From Prolixibacteraceae bacterium (GTDB taxonomy: Bacteria > Bacteroidota > Bacteroidia > Bacteroidales > Prolixibacteraceae), in assembly GCA_019459485.1 (NCBI GenBank), contig JAIBEZ010000056.1, positions 28,964 through 92,963 of the forward strand: a DNA stretch of 64,000 nt, in the 5' to 3' direction. The position numbers and the translations under genes were made by a program. Shown piece after piece: positions 9,484 to 17,835 of this stretch. Position 1 is the stretch's first letter; each line of letters opens with the position of its first letter. The notes below the pieces were generated by a model, which had not been told where the DNA came from, did no database searches, and saw nothing but the letters and a program-made list of their open reading frames with translations.

Positions 9484-10266
9484 TCAAACCTCAATCTCGC
9501 CTCTTAAATAAGTAACCGCTTTTCCGGCAATCAAAACCCTTTCCCCATCAAGTTTGCACCAAAGCTGCCCACCTCTTTCTGAAAGTTGGAGTGCGGTCAA
9601 TTCGGTCTTGTTGAATCGTTTTGCCCAAAAAGGAATCAAAGTTGTATGTGCTGAGCCGGTCACAGGATCTTCATTTACACCCACTGCCGGAGCAAAAAAG
9701 CGGCTTACAAAATCTACGTCTTTGCCTTTTGCTGTGACGATAATTCCACGAGCATTGGTAGACAGCAACATTGAAATGTCTGGCTGGAATTTTCGGATTG
9801 TTTCTTCTGAATCAAACAGCAAAAGGAAATCGGTTCTCCCTTTGAAGGTTGCTAAAGGATGAACGCCGAAAGTTTCTGCAAAAACAGGAACTGCATCAAC
9901 AGCTTGAACAAAATCAGCAGGAAAGTCGAGTTGCAACTTATCGTCAATTTTTCTGACCGTCAGCATTCCGCTTCGGCTGTTAAAATTAATGTGCGTTCCG
10001 GCAAAATTCAATTCGTTGAATAAAATATGAGCCGTTGCCAGTGTTGCATGTCCGCAAAGGTTTACCTCTGCTTTTGGCGTAAACCAGCGAATGTGAAAAT
10101 CATCGCCTTCAGGAATAAAAAAAGCGGTTTCCGAAAGATTATTTTCGGCAGCAATTTGTTGCATCAAATTTTCCGGGAGCCATTCATCAAGAGGAATTAC
10201 CGCAGCCGGATTTCCTTTAAACAGTCCGGAAGCAAAAGCATCGGCCTGATAGATTTTTAGTTTCAT
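9484..10266 (-). CDS. PhzF-family isomerase/epimerase-like protein
   Basis: 260-aa protein of the PhzF (phenazine biosynthesis-like, diaminopimelate-epimerase fold) family. Visible marks are FKGNPAAVIPL near residue 18, NNLSETAFF with the conserved catalytic Glu near residue 46, GHATLATAHIL near 72, and DPVTGSAHTTLIPFW in the second half. The physiological substrate of most bacterial members is unknown; no phenazine genes are present. Its start lies 3 nt from the stop of the upstream TonB receptor, so the two are probably co-transcribed, with the toxin-antitoxin pair following. Confidence 0.88.
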   Translation of the reverse strand: MKLKIYQADAFASGLFKGNPAAVIPLDEWLPENLMQQIAAENNLSETAFFIPEGDDFHIRWFTPKAEVNLCGHATLATAHILFNELNFAGTHINFNSRSGMLTVRKIDDKLQLDFPADFVQAVDAVPVFAETFGVHPLATFKGRTDFLLLFDSEETIRKFQPDISMLLSTNARGIIVTAKGKDVDFVSRFFAPAVGVNEDPVTGSAHTTLIPFWAKRFNKTELTALQLSERGGQLWCKLDGERVLIAGKAVTYLRGEIEV

Positions 10267-10269
10267 TTT

Positions 10270-12726
10270 TTAGAATTTTACCGTCAGTTTCAAATTTAAT
10301 TTCCTTTTGGTCAGGTAATTTGGTACGCCAAACAAGTCGCCGGTATTGTTGGCCACCCACAAGTACGAAATGGTATTGTTAATGCCCAGCAAGTTGAACA
10401 CTTCAAGGCTCAGCCACATGTCTTTGATTGAATTGAACGCTTTGTACCTGAAATCCTTGTGATCCGGATCTATCAGTACCTTGGAAAAGCCGAGGTCAAT
10501 TCTCCGGTAAGGAGGAATGCGGAATTGATCCATGTATCGCTCCGAGTTGGGAGGTCCAGTTGGAAGGCGCGAACCGTAAAAAGCGGTCAGGTTCATTTTC
10601 CAGGTTGGATTTCCGGGGAAGTAATCCTGAAAAAATACACTGAAATTGAATCGCTGATCGGTTGGGCGGGGAATATAACCATGACCGTCTTTCAGAATGT
10701 CTTCTTCCGTTTTCATTATTGAAAGGCTAGCCCACGATTCAATTCCGCTTACAAATTCGCCGTTTACTTTCATATCCAAACCTGTTGCATAGCCGTTTGC
10801 AGTCTGATTGGGCAAATATCGGATGCGAACATTGTCAATCTGATAGGGAGTGAGGTTCTTCATTACTTTAAAATAGGCTTCCGTACTGAACTTAAACGGC
10901 CGGTCCCATGCCCGAAAAATATAGTCAGTTCCGAAAAGCACCTGGGTTGAGCGCTGTGCCTTTGTATTCGGATAAATTAGTCCGTTGCGGTCTTTCAACT
11001 CTTTGTAGAATGCCGGCTGATTGTACACACCTCCAGAAAGATGAAACACGAAATTGGCATCCCAATCCGGGAAATATCGAAAAGTTGCACGCGGACTGAT
11101 AAAAAATTCGTCGGTAAACGACCAGTATTGAGCCCGAATCCCTCCGGTAGCATACAATGCTCCTTTGTTGATTGGTATTTGATAGGTATCCTGAATGTAA
11201 GCCGTAAACCGGGTGGAACTCATGCTATGATCGGTGTTGGTTGTGCTAAAAAGTTTAAGTTCCTGTTCAGCATTCGGATCATAAGGTTTAGACGGATCGT
11301 ACTGTTTGTGCGGCAATGAATATCCGGTTGAATCACGCAAAACCCATTCGTTCATCTGGTCATCAATTTTTTCAATCTGAGCCTTAATTCCCCAATTCAT
11401 CAAATGGCTTTCCGAGTTGTAAGCGCCTTTGTGTTCGAAACTGTAAACGGTGGCATCCAAATAATTGCGGGCATGATTTATAAAAGTACCAACTCCAATA
11501 TTCAAAACACTGTCGCCCAGATTATCAGATCCCAGATTGCGCTCCAGTTCATTCAGGTAATAGTCTCCTCTGATGTCGTAAGTTTCTTCTTCCCTGGAAT
11601 GAAAAGCCGAAGCGATGAATTTCATGTTCAGCCGGTCGCCCGGATGGTAATTTGCAACCAGCGCTCCGGTGGAAGTAGCAAATCGATCTACTTCCTGACC
11701 TTCGAAATAAACGGTTGCGTTATATGCCTGGTTCCAGGTACCGAAACTTGTTTTACGCGTTTGCGGAACAAAATTATATTGATTTTGAGCCACATTGCCC
11801 AGAAACGAAATATCGAATGCTTTGCTGAATTTGTAGGTCAGATACGTTTGGGCATCGATGAACCGCGGATTGTATTCTCCCTTTTCATCGAGCGTACCCA
11901 GCAAGTATCGGTTTGTTTTGTATCGAATTCCGGTAATGTGCGAAAATTTGCCGTTTTTGCTCAAATCCTCCAGTTGCAGCGAACCGCCCAAAAGGCTGAC
12001 GGATGCAGAACCTGCAAATTCAGTAGGTTTTCGGTATTTGATATCAAGTACCGACGACATTTTATCTCCGTATTTTGCATCGAAACCACCAGCCGAAAAT
12101 TCGATGGACGAAACCATGTCAGAATTAATAAAGCTCATGCCTTCCTGCTGACCCGCGCGAATGAGCATTGGCCGATAAACCTCGATATCATTTACATACA
12201 CAAGGTTTTCATCAAAATTTCCACCTCTTACAGAATATTGTGAACTCAACTCGTTGTTGGTCGATACTCCGGGGAGTGTTTTTATCAGCGCTTCTACCCC
12301 ACCGGTTCCGGCATCGGTAATGCTGGTAAGGAATTTGGAGTCAATCCGGTCCATGTTCGTTTTTTTGCGCCTGTGCTCCGTCACCTGAACTTCTCCAATT
12401 TCCTGATTAATTTGACGCAGAACAACATCGAAGTTTATCCGTTGCTCTTCAGTAGCGGTGATTGTTTTCTCAACCATCTGGTATCCAATCATTGAATAAG
12501 CAATAACTACCGATTTTTTTGCAGGAATGCGCAAGAGATATTCCCCATCTCGGTTCGAAACGGTACCGATGGTCGAATTTTTCAGTGAAATGTTTGCCAG
12601 CTCAACAGGTTTGCCGGTTTCGTCGGTTACTTTTCCAAATAAAGTGGCATTGTTGCTTTGTGCAAATACGCTTGCAGCACTTAAAATCAGAAGGAATTGG
12701 AATAAAAATGATTTAATTGACCTCAT
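10270..12726 (-). CDS. TonB-dependent outer-membrane receptor with regulatory-like N-domain
   Basis: 818-aa outer-membrane receptor. It has an N-terminal signal peptide ending near SVFAQ (residue 23), then a carboxypeptidase-regulatory-like beta-sandwich (about residues 28-110: GKVTDETGKPVELANISLKN). A plug domain follows (about 120-220, with SQYSVRGGNFDENLVYVNDIE), then a 22-strand barrel ending KLNLKLTVKF with the terminal Phe typical of Omp85-inserted barrels. No SusD partner is adjacent, so the substrate is not predictable; such orphans include peptide, metal and sugar transporters. It is upstream in the same transcript as the PhzF gene (3-nt gap). Confidence 0.88.
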   Translation of the reverse strand: MRSIKSFLFQFLLILSAASVFAQSNNATLFGKVTDETGKPVELANISLKNSTIGTVSNRDGEYLLRIPAKKSVVIAYSMIGYQMVEKTITATEEQRINFDVVLRQINQEIGEVQVTEHRRKKTNMDRIDSKFLTSITDAGTGGVEALIKTLPGVSTNNELSSQYSVRGGNFDENLVYVNDIEVYRPMLIRAGQQEGMSFINSDMVSSIEFSAGGFDAKYGDKMSSVLDIKYRKPTEFAGSASVSLLGGSLQLEDLSKNGKFSHITGIRYKTNRYLLGTLDEKGEYNPRFIDAQTYLTYKFSKAFDISFLGNVAQNQYNFVPQTRKTSFGTWNQAYNATVYFEGQEVDRFATSTGALVANYHPGDRLNMKFIASAFHSREEETYDIRGDYYLNELERNLGSDNLGDSVLNIGVGTFINHARNYLDATVYSFEHKGAYNSESHLMNWGIKAQIEKIDDQMNEWVLRDSTGYSLPHKQYDPSKPYDPNAEQELKLFSTTNTDHSMSSTRFTAYIQDTYQIPINKGALYATGGIRAQYWSFTDEFFISPRATFRYFPDWDANFVFHLSGGVYNQPAFYKELKDRNGLIYPNTKAQRSTQVLFGTDYIFRAWDRPFKFSTEAYFKVMKNLTPYQIDNVRIRYLPNQTANGYATGLDMKVNGEFVSGIESWASLSIMKTEEDILKDGHGYIPRPTDQRFNFSVFFQDYFPGNPTWKMNLTAFYGSRLPTGPPNSERYMDQFRIPPYRRIDLGFSKVLIDPDHKDFRYKAFNSIKDMWLSLEVFNLLGINNTISYLWVANNTGDLFGVPNYLTKRKLNLKLTVKF

Positions 12727-12731
12727 GCCGG

Positions 12732-12739
12732 CAAAAATA
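12732..12739 (-). promoter_or_regulatory. -7 box immediately upstream of the TonB receptor
   Basis: On the minus strand TATTTTTG matches the Bacteroidota -7 consensus TAnnTTTG and ends 5 nt before the ATG, so the transcript would be leaderless or nearly so. No clear TTTG -33 box is seen at the usual distance. Confidence 0.3.
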
Positions 12740-12918
12740 ATATTTCTGCTATAATTAACTGTTCAGAAGTCTATAAATTGTTTCTGAGTGAAGGTTTTTG
12801 TTAAGTTCCCAATTAAATTCATCTCCTTATTTTACGATTCATCCTGACCAAACAACGATCCGGTCATTTAAACTTTTTCTTCGTCCATTTCCGCCGTTAT
12901 TTTGAAGAAAAAATAGCC

Positions 12919-15051
12919 ATGAAAACCATATTCATTTTATCATTTTTACTGTTGCTTCAGACTGGTATTTTTGCACAGGTCACAATTTCAGGTAAGGTTA
13001 CCGATGAAAAAAAACTACCGCTTTCAGGAGCCAGTGTTTTTCTTCAGGAAACCTACGACGGAACCACGGCCGACAGTCTGGGCAATTTCAGTTTTAATAC
13101 CAGCCGGAAAGGCGTTCAACAGCTTTCAGTTACATTTATTGGCTACAAACCATTTCTCCGGAAGCTGGATTTGGACAGTGCGAAAACCATTAGCCTGAAC
13201 ATTGTTTTGCAGGAATCCGACGATCAGATTGACGAAGTGGTGATCAATGCCGGATCATTCGAAGCGGGTGACGAGAAGAAAGCAGTTATTCTTCGGATGT
13301 TTGATGTTGCCACAACACCCAGCGCACAGGGCGATATTTTCGGCGCACTTGGCACGTTGCCCGGAATCCAGAAAGTGGGCGAAGACGGAAGGGTTTTCGT
13401 CAGGGGTGGCGAAGGCTACGAAACCAAAACGTTTATGGACGGAATGCTGGTTTCATCGCCGTACATGTCAAAAATGCCTGATATGCCAACCCGCGGCCGT
13501 TTTTCGCCTTTGCTTTTCAGCGGAACTTTGTTCAGCACGGGTGCCTATTCAGCCGAATACGGACAGGCCTTGTCTTCCATTGTGGATATGAAAACCAATT
13601 CTGTAGAAACCGAAGATCAATCCAGCATTTCAATTATGACCGTCGGGGTGATGGCCTCAACAACCAAATGCAGGGAGAAGTCATCTCTTTCGCTCAGTGG
13701 CGATTATGTCACCGGAGGACTTTCGAATGTGATCAACAAACAGCAGGTTGACTGGATCAAAAGTCCGGTTGGAGTTGACGGAACCTTGATGTACCGCCAC
13801 AAAACCAGCGAAACCGGAATGATCAAATTCTTTGGAACATTCAACAACAGCACCAGCGGAATTCTTTATCCCAACACACAAACAGGTATAAAACAAAACA
13901 TTTCGCTGAACAGCAATACTGTATATCTGAACAATACCTACAACGAAATGCTGGGCGAAAAATGGATGGTTAAATCAGGAGTGGCCCTGAATTACGACCA
14001 CCAAAAGATTGACATGGACAATGATCAGGTCGCCACAAATAAAAAAATGTTTCAGGCGAAACTGGGGTTCAGCCATTTTCTGAACGAACAGACAGAACTG
14101 AAATTTGGCGGCGATTGGGTAAACTTTTCGTACGAACAAAAAATCAGAATGGATGGAAATTACCGGTTACCTTTCACCAATAACCAACTTTCGGGCTTTG
14201 CCGAGATGGAATACAAACTTTCTAAAAAATTTGCAACCCGTTTTGGGGCAAGACTCGAAAATAGTTCACTCCTGAAAGGAACGACACTGGTTCCTCGCTT
14301 TTCAGGAGCATACAAAACCGGAAAACACAGTCAGGTTTCGCTCGCGTGTGGTCAGTTTTACCAAAATCCGGAGGACGATTACCTGAAGTTTGCACCTCAG
14401 CTAAATCCTGAAAAATCACAACATGCAGTGATGACCTGGCAATACATGACGGATTTGAAAACCTTCAGAATAGAAAGTTACCTGAAAAAATACAGCAATC
14501 TGGTGAAATTCAACCAGCCACTGGCAACCAATCCTTTGGATTACAACAACTCCGGAAGCGGATATGCAGAGGGAATCGACATTTTCTGGCGCGACAAGGA
14601 AACCTTTGATTTAACCGACTACTGGATTTCGTATTCGTGGATCAACGCCCGGCGCAATTACAAAGATTTCCAGATGACGGCTGTTCCGAATTATGTGTCT
14701 GAACACAACTTATCGGTGGTTTACAAACGATTTCTTCCAACACTCCGGACGTATGCATCGGTCACTTATTCGTTTGCCAGCAGCCGACCCTATCACGATC
14801 CAAACTTTTCGGGTTTCATGAATGCCAAAACCCAGTCCTACAACGACATCAGTTTAGGCTTGACCTACCTAACTGAACTATTTGGAAAACAATCGGTACT
14901 GCACCTGATGGTTAATAATCTGGCCGGATTTGACAATATTTATGGCTACAATTTTTCGGACACACCGAATGAAGCCGGTAAATATGAATCAACACCCATC
15001 AAATCGCCGTTTGTGAGGCAGGTAATCTTCCTCGTTTCAATCATGTTGTAA
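12919..15051 (+). CDS. TonB-dependent receptor adjacent to a LytS/LytTR pair
   Basis: 710-aa outer-membrane receptor. The signal peptide ends near TGIFAQ (residue 20). A carboxypeptidase-regulatory-like domain covers about residues 22-110 (GKVTDEKKLPLSGASVFLQE). The plug includes LGTLPGIQKVGEDGRVFVRG and EYGQALSSIVDMKT, and a beta-barrel fills the rest. It is shorter than most SusC proteins and has no SusD. It is followed 44 nt later by a sensor kinase and its regulator in the same direction, which suggests that they control or respond to the imported ligand. It is divergent from the other receptor at 10270-12726. Confidence 0.87.
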   Translation: MKTIFILSFLLLLQTGIFAQVTISGKVTDEKKLPLSGASVFLQETYDGTTADSLGNFSFNTSRKGVQQLSVTFIGYKPFLRKLDLDSAKTISLNIVLQESDDQIDEVVINAGSFEAGDEKKAVILRMFDVATTPSAQGDIFGALGTLPGIQKVGEDGRVFVRGGEGYETKTFMDGMLVSSPYMSKMPDMPTRGRFSPLLFSGTLFSTGAYSAEYGQALSSIVDMKTNSVETEDQSSISIMTVGVMASTTKCREKSSLSLSGDYVTGGLSNVINKQQVDWIKSPVGVDGTLMYRHKTSETGMIKFFGTFNNSTSGILYPNTQTGIKQNISLNSNTVYLNNTYNEMLGEKWMVKSGVALNYDHQKIDMDNDQVATNKKMFQAKLGFSHFLNEQTELKFGGDWVNFSYEQKIRMDGNYRLPFTNNQLSGFAEMEYKLSKKFATRFGARLENSSLLKGTTLVPRFSGAYKTGKHSQVSLACGQFYQNPEDDYLKFAPQLNPEKSQHAVMTWQYMTDLKTFRIESYLKKYSNLVKFNQPLATNPLDYNNSGSGYAEGIDIFWRDKETFDLTDYWISYSWINARRNYKDFQMTAVPNYVSEHNLSVVYKRFLPTLRTYASVTYSFASSRPYHDPNFSGFMNAKTQSYNDISLGLTYLTELFGKQSVLHLMVNNLAGFDNIYGYNFSDTPNEAGKYESTPIKSPFVRQVIFLVSIML

Positions 15052-15095
15052 TTTTATTCTGTAATTTCGAAAAATCTAACATCGACTCCTGACCA

Positions 15096-16136
15096 ATGAC
15101 TGAAAAACAAATCCAACTCAAAAAACTGATATGGCAGGTTCCTGCTTTTATTCTGTTGTTGATTGCAATAGGAAGCCTGATCATGCTTTTTACTCTTAAA
15201 GGAGATAAACTTACCGGACAAATGTTTCTTTATGGTTCGATAAATTCAGTTGTATTGGGAGGTTCTTTTGCGCTTGGACTTTCATTTATGATCAGCACAC
15301 TTGATCGAAAACTGCCATGGCTGCATTTCCCGTTAAAACGGCTTATCGTGCAATTTTTAGTCACTATTGGGTTCTCTTCAATCCTCATCGTAGTCGCCAT
15401 ACTGATAACGGGTTTCTTTTGGAAACAAAAAATCACTTCTGCCTATTTTTGGGAAACAGGCTATTTTATGGCAAAGGTTGCGTTTCTTTTTGTTTTTGCA
15501 GGCTCACTGATTTCCAACGCTATCATGTTTTTTAAAAACTGGAAAGAGTCCGCCGTTCAGCAGGAAAAACTCAAACGCGAACAACTGGCGCTGCAATACG
15601 AAACCCTGAAAAGCCAGGTAAACCCGCATTTTCTTTTCAATAACCTGAATTCACTGACTTCGCTCATCAGCACCAATCCCGATAAAGCGATTGAATTTGT
15701 GAAGAAGCTTTCGGAGGTTTACCGCTATGTGCTCGACCAAAAAGACCAGGAACTGGTGGCACTCGAAACTGAATTGAAATTTCTGGAATCGTATATTTTT
15801 CTTCAAAAAATCAGGTTCGAAACCAACCTGGATGTGCAAATCAATGTCAGCTCCAAAAATTTCAAGGTCATTCCTTTGTCCGTGCAAATGCTGGTTGAGA
15901 ATGCCATCAAACACAACGAAATCTCAGATAAAAAGCCTTTGCAGATTCGCATTTTTACTACTGACGATGAGTTTCTCGTTGTGGAAAACCAGCTTCAGAA
16001 AAAATCCGGATCAGAAGGTTCCGGAACCGGGATTCAGAATATTAGTGACCGATACAAATTTTTTACCGAAAAGAATATGACAATCAATTTCAATTTAGAG
16101 CATTTTCGGGTAAGTATTCCTCTTTTAACCGATTAA
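15096..16136 (+). CDS. LytS/YehU-type sensor histidine kinase
   Basis: 346-aa membrane kinase of the His_kinase (PF06580) family. Four transmembrane helices are visible (about residues 13-34, 47-66, 83-107, 124-146), then a coiled linker. The phosphoacceptor region QVNPHFLFNNLNSL has His178, and a degenerate GHKL ATPase includes MLVENAIKHNEI and GSGTGIQNISDRYKFF. It lacks a periplasmic sensor domain. The stop is 3 nt before the next ATG, so it is translated with the LytTR regulator at 16140, its likely phosphotransfer partner. Confidence 0.9.
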   Translation: MTEKQIQLKKLIWQVPAFILLLIAIGSLIMLFTLKGDKLTGQMFLYGSINSVVLGGSFALGLSFMISTLDRKLPWLHFPLKRLIVQFLVTIGFSSILIVVAILITGFFWKQKITSAYFWETGYFMAKVAFLFVFAGSLISNAIMFFKNWKESAVQQEKLKREQLALQYETLKSQVNPHFLFNNLNSLTSLISTNPDKAIEFVKKLSEVYRYVLDQKDQELVALETELKFLESYIFLQKIRFETNLDVQINVSSKNFKVIPLSVQMLVENAIKHNEISDKKPLQIRIFTTDDEFLVVENQLQKKSGSEGSGTGIQNISDRYKFFTEKNMTINFNLEHFRVSIPLLTD

Positions 16137-16139
16137 ACC

Positions 16140-16907
16140 ATGTACAAAGTACTCATCATTGAAGACGAAAAGCCGGCTGCTGAGTGGCTTCGGCAGCTAA
16201 TTCTGAAATTTGATTCGCAAATTTCGATTCTTTCTGTAATTGATTCGGTAAGTGGCGCTGCAGAATGGTTTCAGCAACATCCCGCGCCCGACCTTGCGTT
16301 TATGGACATTCAACTGGCCGACGGCTTGAGCTTTGAGATTTTTGAACGCGTAAAAGTTCCTTGTCCGGTGATTTTCACCACGGCTTATGAGGAATATGCC
16401 ATAAAAGCTTTCAAGGTAAACAGTGTTGATTACCTGCTGAAACCGATTGCCTACAATGAGTTGGAAACCGCTTTCCATAAATTCAGTAACAAAATCAGCA
16501 ATGTTCAGTCGGCTCCACCGATTACAATTGAGTTACTGAACAAAGTGAAGGAAATGATCAGGAAACAATACAAAACCCGGTTTGTGATTAAAGTGGGCGA
16601 ACACCTTAAATCCATTCCGGTGGAGGATATTCTCTTTTTTTACAGCCTCGAAAAAGCGACCTACCTGTGTACAGCCGATTTCAGAACTTACCTGGTTGAT
16701 TATTCGCTCGACCGTATTTCGGAAATGGTTGACGAGCAGAAATTTTTCCGCATCAACCGAAAATACATACTCAGCAATCAATCGATGGCCGACATTGTTG
16801 TTTATTCAAACAGCCGCCTGAAAATCAAATTGAAAAAACCTAATGAGGAAAGTATCATTGTGAGCCGCGACAAAGTGGCTGGGTTTAAAGAATGGCTGGA
16901 TTTGTAA
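16140..16907 (+). CDS. LytTR-family response regulator
   Basis: 255-aa regulator. The receiver domain covers residues ~1-120, with acidic residues EDE at 8-10, phosphoacceptor Asp56 in AFMDIQLAD and the Lys of DYLLKPI. A LytTR DNA-binding domain covers ~145-250 (SIPVEDILFFYSLEKATYL, FFRINRKYILS). It probably binds direct repeats near its targets. It is partnered with the LytS-type kinase 3 nt upstream, and the TonB receptor before that is a candidate target. The gene ends convergent with the HEPN gene. Confidence 0.92.
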   Translation: MYKVLIIEDEKPAAEWLRQLILKFDSQISILSVIDSVSGAAEWFQQHPAPDLAFMDIQLADGLSFEIFERVKVPCPVIFTTAYEEYAIKAFKVNSVDYLLKPIAYNELETAFHKFSNKISNVQSAPPITIELLNKVKEMIRKQYKTRFVIKVGEHLKSIPVEDILFFYSLEKATYLCTADFRTYLVDYSLDRISEMVDEQKFFRINRKYILSNQSMADIVVYSNSRLKIKLKKPNEESIIVSRDKVAGFKEWLDL

Positions 16908-16938
16908 AGAAATAAGGTGGCAATTCATTGATTAAAGA

Positions 16939-17331
16939 TTACCCAAAAGTTACTTTTTTCAACTCCTCAATAAATTCTTTAACCTGTATGATCAAAGGAG
17001 AAACCAATGCTTCATCATAATCAAACAAATCTCCGTAATCTCCTTTTTGTCTGTAATCGAAAAGCTTGGAGAATAGTTTTCCGTATTTTGTTTCAATTAT
17101 TCCGGGCTTAACGAAATTGAGTCCAAATTGAGTTCTTGCACCGTCATGAGTTTGTGTTTCAATATTATTTTTGAGCAGTAGCGCTACTACAGCATAAAAA
17201 CAAGAATAATACAACCTGTTAACAACTGCATTCCATCGCTGGTTATCCGCTAATATCAAAGCTTCTTCGTATGATTCAACTGCTCGTTGAAACCGGTATT
17301 TAATATACTCTTCACGATTTTCAATACTCAT
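16939..17331 (-). CDS. HEPN-domain protein, toxin half of an MNT/HEPN pair
   Basis: 130-aa all-helical HEPN-domain protein. The family motif region is WNAVVNRLYYSCFYAVVALL (about residues 33-52), followed by THDGARTQFGLNFVK. The strict RX4-6H ribonuclease motif of HepT toxins is not evident here (RLYYSCFY has no His), so catalysis is doubtful or differently organised. The start overlaps the end of the nucleotidyltransferase gene by 4 nt, the standard arrangement of MNT-HEPN toxin-antitoxin modules, in which the antitoxin nucleotidylates the toxin. Confidence 0.82.
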   Translation of the reverse strand: MSIENREEYIKYRFQRAVESYEEALILADNQRWNAVVNRLYYSCFYAVVALLLKNNIETQTHDGARTQFGLNFVKPGIIETKYGKLFSKLFDYRQKGDYGDLFDYDEALVSPLIIQVKEFIEELKKVTFG

Positions 17332-17642
17332 ATGCGAATGCCTTCTGTGGTTACATTATTATATAAAGGAGAATACTTTAGACTATTTTTCCAGTAGTCC
17401 TTTGAATAAATAAATGTCGAAATAATTTGTCCTGATTCCAATTCAATCGAATACAATTCATCCCTAAATTTATCCTCAATTTCATTGGTAACACTTTCAT
17501 TATCAACCAATATAAGGATATCCCAGTCGGAATTTTCCCCATTATCACCCCTTGCCCGTGAACCAAAGAGAATAGCTTCCGCATGAGGATCATTGGAATG
17601 GATCGCTTTGCTTATCTTTTTAAGAATTAAATTCGTTCTCAT
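17328..17642 (-). CDS. Minimal nucleotidyltransferase (MNT) antitoxin
   Basis: 104-aa minimal nucleotidyltransferase. The catalytic motif GSx10DxD is complete: G27-S28 in LFGSRARGD and D39/D41 in SDWDILILVD. In the MntA/HepT systems such enzymes AMPylate the HEPN toxin and neutralise it. It overlaps the downstream HEPN gene by 4 nt. A -7 box (TATCTTTG) sits 20 nt upstream on the minus strand. The pair lies between a two-component module and an S9 peptidase, unrelated to either. Confidence 0.87.
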   Translation of the reverse strand: MRTNLILKKISKAIHSNDPHAEAILFGSRARGDNGENSDWDILILVDNESVTNEIEDKFRDELYSIELESGQIISTFIYSKDYWKNSLKYSPLYNNVTTEGIRI

Positions 17643-17661
17643 ATAATTTTGATTGCTTCAC

Positions 17662-17669
17662 CAAAGATA
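17662..17669 (-). promoter_or_regulatory. -7 box for the MNT/HEPN pair
   Basis: TATCTTTG on the minus strand matches TAnnTTTG and predicts a leader of about 14 nt to the ATG at 17642. No clear -33 box is present. Confidence 0.35.
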
Positions 17670-17803
17670 GAAAAAAACAGAAACGGTTGCAGCACTTAAC
17701 CTGACAGCGGTTGCATGAAAAGTTGTCTCGCTCTTTTAATGGTAAAACCAGTCTGGCCTGTTTTAATGTTTGACAACTGCTATCTAAACAGCAGTTCAAA
17801 TGT

Positions 17804-17811
17804 TATCTTTG
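17804..17811 (+). promoter_or_regulatory. -7 box for the S9 peptidase gene
   Basis: TATCTTTG matches TAnnTTTG and would start RNA near 17816-17818. This excludes an upstream ATG at 17800 and supports the ATG at 17836. A 7-bp inverted repeat AACTGCT/AGCAGTT (17775-17781, 17790-17796) sits just upstream and could be an operator. Confidence 0.38.
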
Positions 17812-17835
17812 AAATCCAACTTTGAAAGATCTTTT

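Noticed and set aside
9212..10266. PhzF gene as part of the toxin-antitoxin module
   Set aside because: The antitoxin is small and paired with the toxin; PhzF is only upstream in the same transcript.
11404..12243. 279-codon frame antisense to a TonB receptor
   Set aside because: It lies wholly inside a convincing receptor gene on the other strand, and its product matches no fold.
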